This document shows, piece by piece, positions 31,067 through 38,623 of a DNA stretch of 39,154 nt. The stretch comes from an uncultured Oscillospiraceae bacterium. Lineage in GTDB: Bacteria > Bacillota > Clostridia > Oscillospirales > JAAYXM01. Every line of letters starts with the position of its first letter. The stretch's first letter is position 1. Location: positions 1 through 39,154 of the forward strand of contig CAKUEM010000013.1 in NCBI GenBank assembly GCA_934646115.1, written 5' to 3'. The position numbers and the translations under genes were made by a program. Below the pieces are notes generated by a model. The model was not told the origin of the DNA. It searched no databases and saw only the letters and a program-made list of their open reading frames with translations.

Positions 31067-31678
31067 ATGAGTAACTTTACAGCGATTGTGGATTACGGCG
31101 TGGGGAACCTGCATAGCGTCGCCAAGGCGCTCGACTATGTGGGGATCGAAAATCGCATCACGGGCGACGTGGATGAGCTTGCGCGCGCATCGGCGCTCAT
31201 TCTGCCCGGAGTGGGCGCATTTCCGTTGGCGCGCAAGGCGTTGGACGATGCGCGCCTTGCGGATTTTCTTTGCGATTTCGCGCGGGAGCGGCCGCTTCTC
31301 GGCATCTGTCTCGGCATGCAGCTTTTGTGCGAGCGCGGCTATGAAGGGGAGGAGTGTAAAGGCTTATCCCTTGTCGGCGGCACGGTGCAAAAAATCGAAA
31401 CGCCGTATAAGCTGCCGCAGATCGGGTGGAACGAATTGCAGCAAAAACGCCCCTGCGCCTTAACGCGCGACCTGCCCGAGCATGCGTATGTATATTTTGT
31501 GCATTCCTATTGCGCGCAGAACGTGCCGCGCGAGCAGCTGATCGCAACATGCGATTACGGCAGCGAGGTGACGGCGATCGTGCAGAACGGAAACGCCTAC
31601 GGCTGCCAATTCCATCCGGAAAAAAGCGGCGAGGTCGGGCTTGCGATCTTAAAAAACTTTAAAGAGCTGATCGGTTAG
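31067..31678 (+). CDS. hisH: Imidazole glycerol phosphate synthase, glutaminase subunit HisH
   Basis: HisH releases ammonia from glutamine and channels it to HisF. The 203-residue class I amidotransferase has the nucleophile Cys in LLGICLGMQLL, the oxyanion loop PGVGAF, and the His-Glu pair in CQFHPEKSGEVG. It starts two bases after hisB and ends ten bases before hisA. Confidence 0.97.
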   Translation: MSNFTAIVDYGVGNLHSVAKALDYVGIENRITGDVDELARASALILPGVGAFPLARKALDDARLADFLCDFARERPLLGICLGMQLLCERGYEGEECKGLSLVGGTVQKIETPYKLPQIGWNELQQKRPCALTRDLPEHAYVYFVHSYCAQNVPREQLIATCDYGSEVTAIVQNGNAYGCQFHPEKSGEVGLAILKNFKELIG

Positions 31679-31688
31679 GAGAAACGAT

Positions 31689-32402
31689 ATGCAGATCATT
31701 CCGGCGATAGATTTAAAAGACGGGCAGTGCGTGCGGCTGCTGCGCGGCGATTTTAACACCGCGCACCGGGTTGCGGAAAGCGCGGTGGAGACCGCGCGCA
31801 GCTTCCGCGCCGCGGGCGCAACGCTGCTGCACATGGTGGATTTAGACGGCGCGCTTGCGGGCGAAGGGAAAAACCGCGCGGTCGTGCGGCGCGTGATCGA
31901 AGAGGTGGGTATTCCGGTCGAGCTGGGCGGCGGGATCCGCACGCTTGCGGATGTGTCCGCCGTGCTCGCGCTCGGCGCGGCGCGCGTGATCATCGGCTCG
32001 GCGGCGGTCGAGCAGCCGGAGCTTGTGCGGCAGGCGGTGCGGCAATATGGCGCGCGCATCGCGGTCGGCATCGATGCGAAGGACGGCATTGTGAAAACGC
32101 GCGGCTGGCTGGATTCCAGCGGGCTTGACTATCTCGCGTTTGCCCGGCAGATGGAGAGCTATGGTGTAAAGACGATCATCTTTACAGATATTGATTCAGA
32201 CGGAACGCTTGCCGGACCGTGCATGCCGCGGCTGATGCAGCTGCGCGCGGCGGTCTCATGCGGGATCGTTGCGTCCGGCGGCGTGACCACGATGGACGAC
32301 CTGGAAGCGCTTTCGCGCGCGGGGATCGACGCGGCGATTTTGGGAAAGACGCTCTATTCCGGTGCGCTGGATCTGAAAACCGCCTGCGCGGCGTATCAGT
32401 AA
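31689..32402 (+). CDS. hisA: ProFAR isomerase HisA
   Basis: HisA isomerises ProFAR to PRFAR by an Amadori rearrangement. The 237-residue beta/alpha barrel has the first catalytic Asp in PAIDLKDGQCVRLLRGD and the second in FTDIDSDGTLAGP. The phosphate-binding motifs are ELGGGIRTLADV and IVASGGVTTMDDL. A ribosome binding site (TTAGGAG) overlaps the hisH stop. Confidence 0.97.
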   Translation: MQIIPAIDLKDGQCVRLLRGDFNTAHRVAESAVETARSFRAAGATLLHMVDLDGALAGEGKNRAVVRRVIEEVGIPVELGGGIRTLADVSAVLALGAARVIIGSAAVEQPELVRQAVRQYGARIAVGIDAKDGIVKTRGWLDSSGLDYLAFARQMESYGVKTIIFTDIDSDGTLAGPCMPRLMQLRAAVSCGIVASGGVTTMDDLEALSRAGIDAAILGKTLYSGALDLKTACAAYQ

Positions 32403-32414
32403 GGGGGCGATCGC

Positions 32415-33197
32415 ATGCTGGCAAAACGGATCATACCATGCCTGGACGTCAACGACGGGCGCGTGGTCAAGGGCGTTCATTTTAAAAATCTGCGCGACGC
32501 GGGCGACCCGGTCGCGCTGGCGCGCGCATACAGCGAGGCGGGCGCAGACGAGATCGTGTTTTTAGACATCACGGCGACGCATGGCGCGCGCAAAACGGTA
32601 GTGGATATCGTGGAAAAAACCGCGCGCGAGGTGTTTGTGCCGCTCACGGTCGGCGGCGGGATTCGCACGGAGGATGATTTTTACGAGATCCTGCGCGCGG
32701 GCGCAGATAAAATTTCGGTCAATTCGGCGGCCGTGCGCGATCCGATGCTGATCGCGCGCGCGGCGCGGCGGTTCGGCAGTCAATGCGTGGTGCTTGCGAT
32801 CGACGCACGCCGCGCGGCAGACGGGCATTTTGAGGTCGTGCTCAACGGCGGGCGCATTGCGACCGAGCTGGACGCGATCGATTGGGCGCGGCGCGCCGAA
32901 GCGCTTGGCGCGGGCGAGATCATGCTCAATTCGATCGATGCGGACGGCACGAAAAACGGCTTTGATTTGGAAATGACGCGCGCGGTCACAGACGCGGTGG
33001 GCATTCCGGTGATCGCGTCCGGCGGCTGCGGAAGGCTTTGCGATTTCGCGCCGGTATTTCGCGATGCGGGCGCAGACGCGGCGCTTGCGGCGAGCGTGTT
33101 TCATTTCGGCGAGCTGAGCATCCGCGAAGTCAAGGATGAGCTGCGCCGCAACGGAATTCCGGTTCGATCACTGCGGGGAGGGAAGCGAGATGGCTGA
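32415..33197 (+). CDS. hisF: Imidazole glycerol phosphate synthase, cyclase subunit HisF
   Basis: HisF converts PRFAR and ammonia from HisH into imidazole glycerol phosphate and AICAR. The 260-residue barrel has the catalytic Asp residues in PCLDVNDGRVVKGVHF and in MLNSIDADGTKNGFD. The phosphate loops are TVGGGIRTEDDF and VIASGGCGRLCDF. AGGGGGCGATCGC precedes its ATG. It overlaps the hisI start by eight bases. Confidence 0.98.
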   Translation: MLAKRIIPCLDVNDGRVVKGVHFKNLRDAGDPVALARAYSEAGADEIVFLDITATHGARKTVVDIVEKTAREVFVPLTVGGGIRTEDDFYEILRAGADKISVNSAAVRDPMLIARAARRFGSQCVVLAIDARRAADGHFEVVLNGGRIATELDAIDWARRAEALGAGEIMLNSIDADGTKNGFDLEMTRAVTDAVGIPVIASGGCGRLCDFAPVFRDAGADAALAASVFHFGELSIREVKDELRRNGIPVRSLRGGKRDG

Positions 33198-33528
33198 GGA
33201 TTTAAAGCGATATTTTCAAAAGGGCGAGCTTGTCCCGGTGATCGTGCAGGACGCGGCGACGCGCGCCGTGCTGATGCTGGGCTATGCCAATGAGGAGGCG
33301 CTTGCGCGCACGCTTGCAACCAAAACGGTCTGGTTCTTCAGCAGAAGCCGCCAGAAGCTTTGGAACAAGGGCGAAACCAGCGGGAATTTCCTGCATGTGC
33401 GCGAAATTTGGGGCGATTGCGACGATGACACGATTTTAATTTTGGCAACGCCCGCCGGCCCGACCTGCCACACCGGCAGGCAGAGTTGCTTTTTTCATGA
33501 AATTTGGAAGGAGAATTGCGATGCATGA
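33190..33528 (+). CDS. hisI: Phosphoribosyl-AMP cyclohydrolase HisI
   Basis: HisI opens the purine ring of phosphoribosyl-AMP at a zinc site. The 112-residue protein is monofunctional. It has MLGYANEEAL, FFSRSRQKLWNKGETSGN, the metal-binding GDCDDDT and the zinc Cys in CHTGRQSCF. The start is ATG 33190, with GGGGAGGGAAG upstream inside hisF; an earlier in-frame ATG at 33136 gives a tail unlike the family. HisI and HisE are separate but overlapping genes here, where many bacteria have a fusion. Confidence 0.96.
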   Translation: MAEDLKRYFQKGELVPVIVQDAATRAVLMLGYANEEALARTLATKTVWFFSRSRQKLWNKGETSGNFLHVREIWGDCDDDTILILATPAGPTCHTGRQSCFFHEIWKENCDA

Positions 33529-33847
33529 CACGCTGCAAGGGTTGTATGAGGTTGTTTTGGCGCGCAAGGCACAGCCGCAGGAAGGCTCATACACCTGCTA
33601 TTTATTCGAAAAGGGCATGGATAAAATTTTAAAAAAGGTGGGCGAGGAGTGCGCCGAGACGATCATCGCCGCCAAAAATGGCGACAATGGCGAGACGATC
33701 GGCGAAATTTGCGATCTTGCGTACCATGTGATGGTGCTGATGGCGGAAGCGGGCATTGATCTTAACGATGTGCAAGCCGTGCTTGAGCAGCGGCGGCAGA
33801 AGATCGGGAACCTTAAGACGATGCGGGTGACCGATCGCAACACATGA
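33521..33847 (+). CDS. hisE: Phosphoribosyl-ATP pyrophosphatase HisE
   Basis: HisE removes pyrophosphate from phosphoribosyl-ATP, the second pathway step. The 108-residue helical protein has the MazG-like metal motif KVGEECAETIIAAKN and the later DLAYHVMVLMAEAGI. ATG 33521 is preferred to the ATG at 33497 because GGAAGGAG lies at 33507-33514. It overlaps the end of hisI by eight bases, and its stop overlaps the next gene by four. Confidence 0.96.
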   Translation: MHDTLQGLYEVVLARKAQPQEGSYTCYLFEKGMDKILKKVGEECAETIIAAKNGDNGETIGEICDLAYHVMVLMAEAGIDLNDVQAVLEQRRQKIGNLKTMRVTDRNT

Positions 33848-34638
33848 TGCCGCTGAAATGCCCGGTTTGCGGCGCGGCGCTTGATATTTCCGCCGCGGGC
33901 GCGTCCTGTCCCGCCGGGCATGCGTTTGACCGCGCAGCCGCCGGGTATCTCAACCTGCTTCTGGCGCAGAATAAGCATGCGCGCCAGCCGGGAGACGACC
34001 GCGAGATGGTGCTTGCGCGCCGCCGGTTTTTAAACGCGGGCTATTATGCGCCGCTGCGCGATGCGCTGTGCGAGCGCGTGGCGCGCTACCGGCCGGATAC
34101 GCTGGTAGACGCGGGCTGCGGCGAGGGGTATTATACCGCGGCGCTCAGCGCCTGCGCCGGGCAGGTCATCGGGGTTGACCTGTCTAAGGATGCGGTGCTG
34201 CGCGCGGCAAAGCGCGATAAAAAGGGCATGTATTGCGTCGGCTCGATTTTCGACCTTCCGGTTTTAGACGCGTCTGCGCAGGTCATCACCTCGATTTTTG
34301 CGCCGTATTCCGCGCCGGAATTTGCGCGCGTTGCGCGGCGTGCGGTCATTGCGGTCATCCCGGGCGCGCGGCATTTGTGGGGTCTGAAGCAGGCATTGTA
34401 TGCCACGCCGTATCCAAACGATGAGCAGGGCTACACGCTGCCCGGCTTTGCGCTGGCAGACACGCAGTGCGTCGATTTTACCATCCGCGTCGAGGGCGCG
34501 GCGACGATTTCCGACCTGTTTCATATGACGCCGTATTATTGGAAAACCCCGCGCGACGCGGCGGAGCGGCTCGCCTTGCGCGAAACGCTTTCCACGCCGG
34601 TCTCGTTTCGCATTTTATCTTATGAAAAACAGGCATAA
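33844..34638 (+). CDS. RlmA-type 23S rRNA (guanine-N1)-methyltransferase
   Basis: This 264-residue SAM-dependent enzyme resembles RlmA(I)/RlmA(II), which methylates a guanine in hairpin 35 of 23S rRNA. The N-terminal zinc site is CPVCGAAL then CPAGHAFD (Cys6, Cys9, Cys22, His26), followed by the family's GYLNLLLAQNKHARQPGDD. The methyltransferase core begins at LVDAGCGEGYYTAAL, with GVDLSKDAVLRAAK. In the Gram-positive RlmA(II) subgroup the modification affects macrolide or tylosin binding; whether it does here is unknown. The ATGATG start overlaps the hisE stop, so it is translated as the last cistron of the histidine operon. Confidence 0.9.
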   Translation: MMPLKCPVCGAALDISAAGASCPAGHAFDRAAAGYLNLLLAQNKHARQPGDDREMVLARRRFLNAGYYAPLRDALCERVARYRPDTLVDAGCGEGYYTAALSACAGQVIGVDLSKDAVLRAAKRDKKGMYCVGSIFDLPVLDASAQVITSIFAPYSAPEFARVARRAVIAVIPGARHLWGLKQALYATPYPNDEQGYTLPGFALADTQCVDFTIRVEGAATISDLFHMTPYYWKTPRDAAERLALRETLSTPVSFRILSYEKQA

Positions 34639-34681
34639 ATTTCATATTTCGTGCCACACTATGCGCATGGAGGTGTATGCG

Positions 34682-35218
34682 ATGAAACAGACGATATCGC
34701 TGCTTTTGTGCGCGCTTTTTTTATGCGCGGGGGTGATCGGCTGCGGCGACAAGCAAAACAGCCCGCGCAGCAGCGTGAGCTTAGACGAGATCTCTGCCGC
34801 GATCAGCGCGGAGATGAAAAAAGAGCTGATGGAGGACGGAAGCTTCACGGAGGAGGATTTTGCGGGCGGCGGCGTTCCGAATTTTGACTTTCTGCGCCTA
34901 AGCGACGCGGGCTTTGCGCTTCCGATCACGTTCGACCGTGCGCATCTGGAGGACGCGCTGCTCGTGCAGAACCGGATGAATGTGAAGTCTGACCTGATCG
35001 TGGTGCTGAAGGCGAAGGACGATGCGGACGTGCCCGAGCTTGAAAATTACGCGAAGGCGTTGCGCGATGCGCAATATAAAACGTGGGAGCGCTATCTGCC
35101 CGATCAGTTTGAAAAGGTGCAGCAAAACGTGACAAAAACGGTCGGTCGATATGTGATCTACGTCACGTGTGACGAGCCGCAGCGCGTTGCCGACGCGGTG
35201 GAAAATCTGCTGCGCTGA
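34682..35218 (+). CDS. Small lipoprotein of DUF4358 type
   Basis: This 178-residue predicted lipoprotein has a signal sequence MKQTISLLLCALFLCAG and a lipobox ending at Cys21 (VIGC). The mature part fits the DUF4358 family of Clostridia: an acidic start, a central MNVKSDLIVVLKAKD strand, and KTVGRYVIYVTCDEPQRVADAV near the end. The role of the family is not known to me. ATG 34682 is chosen because GGAGGTG lies six bases upstream; the earlier in-frame ATGs would put the signal peptide in the interior. It begins 43 bases after the methyltransferase gene with no terminator between, so it may be on the histidine operon transcript. Confidence 0.83.
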   Translation: MKQTISLLLCALFLCAGVIGCGDKQNSPRSSVSLDEISAAISAEMKKELMEDGSFTEEDFAGGGVPNFDFLRLSDAGFALPITFDRAHLEDALLVQNRMNVKSDLIVVLKAKDDADVPELENYAKALRDAQYKTWERYLPDQFEKVQQNVTKTVGRYVIYVTCDEPQRVADAVENLLR

Positions 35219-35247
35219 ATAAAAATAACCCGGCGATCTCCGCCGGG
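35219..35247 (-). terminator. Probable terminator of sigK
   Basis: On the minus strand the stem CCCGGCG/CGCCGGG (7 bp, 5-base loop) is followed by a T-rich tract (TTATTTTTATT). It lies about 60 bases beyond the sigK stop, after the hairpin at 35277-35302. Confidence 0.62.
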
Positions 35248-35276
35248 GGTCACGGCGCGCTTTCACATATAGGATC

Positions 35277-35305
35277 AAAGAGCCGCTCGCGGGCGGCTCT
35301 TTTTT
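35277..35305 (+). terminator. Terminator of the histidine operon/lipoprotein transcript
   Basis: A 10-bp perfect stem AAAGAGCCGC/GCGGCTCTTT with a 6-base loop ends in six T residues. It is the first strong plus-strand terminator after hisZ, 58 bases past the lipoprotein stop. The minus-strand copy has only three T residues. Confidence 0.9.
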
Positions 35306-35310
35306 GCGTT

Positions 35311-36021
35311 TTACCCATGCGGGTGTCCGCCGCAGGCGGACTCCAGCGCCGCGCGCAGCTTCGAGAGCGCCTTGGATTCCAGGCGCGATACATAGGAGCG
35401 CGAGATGTTGCAATGCGCGGCGATCTCGCGCTGCGTGCGCGGCTGCATGTCGTAAAGCCCATAGCGCAGCGCAATGATCTCGCGCTCGCGCTCGTCTAGC
35501 ACCTCGCGCACCAGATGATGCAGCAGAAGCTCCGTGTCCTGCCCATCGATGCGCTCAAGCTGCGTGTTGTCCGCGCTGATCACGTCCATCAGCGCGAGCG
35601 CGTTGCCTTCCTTGTCCGTATCGATCGATTCAGAAAGCGATACCTCGCTTGCGATCTTGCGGATGCTGCGAAAATGCATCAGGATCTCGTTCTCAATGCA
35701 GCGCGCGGCATAGGTGGCAAGGCGCGTGCCCTTCGCGGGCTTGAAGGTCGAAACGCCCTTGATCAGCCCGATCGTCCCGATCGAGATTAGATCGTCCTGG
35801 TCCTGATTGCTTGTATAATATTTCTTGATCACATGCGCGACCAGGCGCAAATTGTGCTCGATCAGCTGGTTGCGCGCCTCAAGATCGCCGGCGGATGCGC
35901 GCTCTAAATATTCCTGCTCCTCCTTGGCGGTAAGTGGGCGCGGAAATGACCCGGACGACACGCGAAGCGCAAAATAAAAGCTGTTTGCCGCCAGCAAAAG
36001 CAGCGCAGAGATTCCAAGCAT
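35311..36021 (-). CDS. sigK: Late mother-cell sporulation sigma factor SigK
   Basis: SigK directs late mother-cell transcription during sporulation, including coat genes. The 236-residue protein matches SigK rather than SigE: PRPLTAKEEQEYLE, NQLIEHNLRLVAHVIKKY, DLISIGTIGLIKGV, TYAARCIENEILMHFRS (region 2) and the region 4 helix-turn-helix REIAAHCNISRSYVSRLE. The first 20 or so residues (MLGISALLLLAANSFYFAL) are hydrophobic, like the pro-sequence removed by SpoIVFB in Bacillus. The coding frame is continuous, so no skin-type element interrupts it. Start 36021 has GGGAGA five bases upstream; extension to 36087 has no good site. I see no clear promoter upstream, which is expected if it is read by SigE. 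Confidence 0.92.
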   Translation of the reverse strand: MLGISALLLLAANSFYFALRVSSGSFPRPLTAKEEQEYLERASAGDLEARNQLIEHNLRLVAHVIKKYYTSNQDQDDLISIGTIGLIKGVSTFKPAKGTRLATYAARCIENEILMHFRSIRKIASEVSLSESIDTDKEGNALALMDVISADNTQLERIDGQDTELLLHHLVREVLDEREREIIALRYGLYDMQPRTQREIAAHCNISRSYVSRLESKALSKLRAALESACGGHPHG

Positions 36022-36164
36022 TGGCTCTCCCATCCTTTCTTTTGCTATTCTACGCGCGCAGGGCGCGCAATCTTGCCTGTCCCGCAAAAACGCGGACGGG
36101 TGTATTTCTGTGCATATTTATCAAAGATTTTTAAAAATATATCGGAAAATATGGCGGTTTACTA

Positions 36165-36193
36165 TTGATTATTTATACATAGTGATGTATAAT
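36165..36193 (+). promoter_or_regulatory. SigA promoter of the amino acid ABC operon
   Basis: TTGATT (36165-36170), a 17-base spacer and perfect TATAAT (36188-36193). The leader contains a small hairpin TTTGCCC/GGGCAAA (36211-36228), just before the ribosome binding site. Confidence 0.85.
36173..36192. promoter_or_regulatory. Candidate operator in the amino acid ABC promoter
   Basis: TTATACAT, four bases (AGTG), then ATGTATAA: a perfect 20-bp operator-like inverted repeat filling the spacer and most of the -10 box. A repressor here would block polymerase directly. I cannot assign it to a named regulator. Confidence 0.55.
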
Positions 36194-36248
36194 AACAAAA
36201 AAGAATTCGTTTTGCCCCTTTGGGCAAAGAAGGATGGGGAGGATACGA

Positions 36249-37007
36249 TTGAGCGCGTTTTTTTCAAATTTCGCGGCTGGGTTTCAAGAGAAGTTTGACC
36301 TTTTGATCCACAGTCTGGAGCTAAATTTCTTTTCCAACGGGCGCTACATGCTTTATCTTGACGGTCTGAAAACCACGATTTTGCTGTCGCTCGCGGCGAT
36401 CGCGCTGGGCGTGGTGCTGGGGCTGCTTGCCACTTATCTTCGCCGCTCGACCGCGCTTTTAAATTCGCGGTTTGCGCTTCTGCGCGGGCTGGGCAAGATC
36501 CTGCACGCGATCGGTTATATTTATGTAGATGTGATCCGCGCTACGCCGACCATGATGCAGCTGATAATCATTACCTATGTTGTGTTCGCAACATCGTCGG
36601 TCAGCAAATTTTTCATCGCGTTTATCGCGTTTTCGCTCAACAGCGGCGCGTATATTTCAGAAATTTTCCGCGCCGGGCTGGATTCGATCGATAAAGGGCA
36701 GAATGAGGCGGGGCGCTCGCTCGGTCTTTCCGCCACGCAGACCATGCTGTATATCATCCTGCCGCAGGCGGTGCGCAACGTGCTGCCCGCGCTTGCCAAC
36801 GAGTTTATCATGCTGATCAAGGAAACCGCGATCGTCGGTCTGATCGCGCTCGACGACCTGACGCGCGCGGGCGAGATCGTCCGCAGCGTGACCTACGCGC
36901 CGTATACGCCGCTGATCATCAGCGCGATTATGTATTATGTTGTCGTTAAGGTCCTGACCTTGTGCCTCGGCGCGTTTGAGCGCTGGCTCAAGAAGTCCGA
37001 GCATTGA
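36249..37007 (+). CDS. Polar amino acid ABC transporter permease (HisM/GlnP family)
   Basis: This membrane subunit belongs to a polar amino acid importer, 252 residues with about five transmembrane segments. The family signature for ATPase contact (EAA loop) is EAGRSLGLSATQTMLYIILP. Upstream, GLKTTILLSLAAIALGVVLG and YVDVIRATPTMMQLIII are typical. The start is taken as TTG 36249 because GGGGAGG (36236-36242) lies six bases before it. An in-frame ATG at 36234 overlaps that site, with its own site touching the codon. It is the first gene of a three-part transporter operon. Confidence 0.92.
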   Translation: MSAFFSNFAAGFQEKFDLLIHSLELNFFSNGRYMLYLDGLKTTILLSLAAIALGVVLGLLATYLRRSTALLNSRFALLRGLGKILHAIGYIYVDVIRATPTMMQLIIITYVVFATSSVSKFFIAFIAFSLNSGAYISEIFRAGLDSIDKGQNEAGRSLGLSATQTMLYIILPQAVRNVLPALANEFIMLIKETAIVGLIALDDLTRAGEIVRSVTYAPYTPLIISAIMYYVVVKVLTLCLGAFERWLKKSEH

Positions 37008-37022
37008 TTTGGGAGGGGATGC

Positions 37023-37757
37023 ATGATGATTAAAGTAACCGATCTTCGCAAATCATTTGGAGAGCTTGAGGTGCTGCGCGGGATCACAACAGAGATCAAG
37101 AAAGGCGAGAAGGTCGTTGTGATCGGTCCGTCCGGCTCCGGCAAAAGTACGTTTTTGCGCTGCTTAAACCTGCTTGAACAGCCGACCGGCGGCACGATCC
37201 TGATCGAGGGCGCGGATATCACCGCCCCGCATGCCGACGTCAATAAGATCCGCCAGAAGATGGGCATGGTGTTCCAGCAGTTTAACCTGTTCCCGCATCT
37301 GACCGTGATGGATAATATCACGCTCGCGCCGGTCAAAACCCGCCGCGCCACAAAGGATGAGGCGCGCGAAAAGGCGCTGGCGCTTTTGCGTAAAGTCAAC
37401 CTGCTTGACAAGGCGGATGCCTATCCCAATCAGCTTTCCGGCGGTCAGAAGCAGCGTATCGCGATCGTTCGCGCTATGGCGATGAGCCCGGATATCATGC
37501 TGTTTGACGAGCCGACTTCGGCGCTCGATCCGGAGATGGTCGGCGAGGTGCTGCACGTGATGAAAGAGCTTGCGGATGACGGCATGACCATGGTCGTCGT
37601 GACGCATGAGATGGCGTTTGCGCGCGAGGTCGCGTCACGCGTGCTGTTTATGGACGAGGGCAATATCCTCGAGGAGGGCACGCCGGAGCAGATCTTTACC
37701 GCGCCGAAAAATGAGCGCACGCAGCTTTTCCTAAAGCGCGTGACCGATACTATTTAG
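37023..37757 (+). CDS. Polar amino acid ABC transporter ATP-binding protein (GlnQ family)
   Basis: This ATPase energises the permease encoded just upstream. The 244-residue protein has Walker A GPSGSGKST (35-43), Q-loop VFQQFNLFPHLTV, signature LSGGQKQR, Walker B IMLFDEPTSALDP, and switch VVTHEM. This is the GlnQ/HisP pattern. GGGAGGGG precedes two adjacent ATGs (37023, 37026). It is 15 bases after the permease gene, with the binding protein gene 56 bases later. Confidence 0.96.
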   Translation: MMIKVTDLRKSFGELEVLRGITTEIKKGEKVVVIGPSGSGKSTFLRCLNLLEQPTGGTILIEGADITAPHADVNKIRQKMGMVFQQFNLFPHLTVMDNITLAPVKTRRATKDEAREKALALLRKVNLLDKADAYPNQLSGGQKQRIAIVRAMAMSPDIMLFDEPTSALDPEMVGEVLHVMKELADDGMTMVVVTHEMAFAREVASRVLFMDEGNILEEGTPEQIFTAPKNERTQLFLKRVTDTI

Positions 37758-37813
37758 GATTTTATGCGCTTGCATAGATCATATATTCACTTATTCTAAG
37801 GGAGGAACAAATC

Positions 37814-38623
37814 ATGAAAATCAAGAAAATCGTATCAGCGGTTCTTGCCTCGGCAATGCTGCTTTCGTTTGCGGCTTGCGGGCAGAACAACACGACCAAG
37901 GACAACGACGCTCCGGCAAATGACACGCAGAAGACCACGCTCGTCGTCGGCACGAATGCAGAGTTCCCGCCGTTTGAGTTTGTCACCGAAGAGGGCAAGG
38001 GCGTGATCGATAACTATGACGGTATCGATATCATGATGGTCAAAGAGCTGGGCGCGGAGATCGGCGCAGACATCAAGATCGAGAACCTGGATTTTGACGG
38101 GCTGCTTCCGGCGCTTGCTTCCGGCAAGGTCGATATGGTCATCGCGGGCATGACGGTCAAGCCGGATCGTCTTGAGAACGCGGATTTCAGCGATACCTAT
38201 TGGGTCGCCATGCAGACGATCATCGTTCCGGAGGCGAATACGGATATCACCTCTGCGAAGGACTTAAAGGGCAAGAAGGTCGGCGTGATCACCGGCTACA
38301 CCGGCGACAGTGCACTGACGGAGATGGGCTACACCACCGAGCTGCAGCGCTATAAGAAGGGCATCGACGCGGTTATGGATCTGCAGAACGGCCGTCTTGA
38401 CGCGGTGGTGATCGACTCGGCAACCGCTGACCGCTTCATCAAGAAGTTCGGCGGCATGAAGGGCATCGAGGACAAGGAGTCGTTTGAGAGCGAGGAATAT
38501 GCGATCGCGGTGAAAAAGGGCAACACCGAGCTGCTCAATAAGATCAACGCGGCGCTCAAGAGCTTAAAGGAGAAGGGCGATATCAACCGCTTTGCGGAAG
38601 AGGTCGACAGCCGCCTGAGCTAA
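37814..38623 (+). CDS. Amino acid ABC transporter substrate-binding lipoprotein
   Basis: This is the extracellular receptor of the transporter, 269 residues, family 3. A signal peptide with lipobox (SFAAC, Cys22) is followed by an Asn/Asp/Thr-rich linker. The binding domain starts TTLVVGTNAEFPPFEF and continues YDGIDIMMVKELG, GLLPALASGKVDMVIAGMTV and KGKKVGVITGYTGD. The specific amino acid cannot be read. GGGAGG lies about eight bases before the ATG. The gene before it in the operon is the ATPase. Its stop overlaps the next ATG by one base. Confidence 0.95.
   Translation: MKIKKIVSAVLASAMLLSFAACGQNNTTKDNDAPANDTQKTTLVVGTNAEFPPFEFVTEEGKGVIDNYDGIDIMMVKELGAEIGADIKIENLDFDGLLPALASGKVDMVIAGMTVKPDRLENADFSDTYWVAMQTIIVPEANTDITSAKDLKGKKVGVITGYTGDSALTEMGYTTELQRYKKGIDAVMDLQNGRLDAVVIDSATADRFIKKFGGMKGIEDKESFESEEYAIAVKKGNTELLNKINAALKSLKEKGDINRFAEEVDSRLS

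Noticed and set aside
35311..36021. Interruption of sigK by a skin-type element
   Set aside because: The sigma factor reads through without a gap, and no recombinase is nearby.
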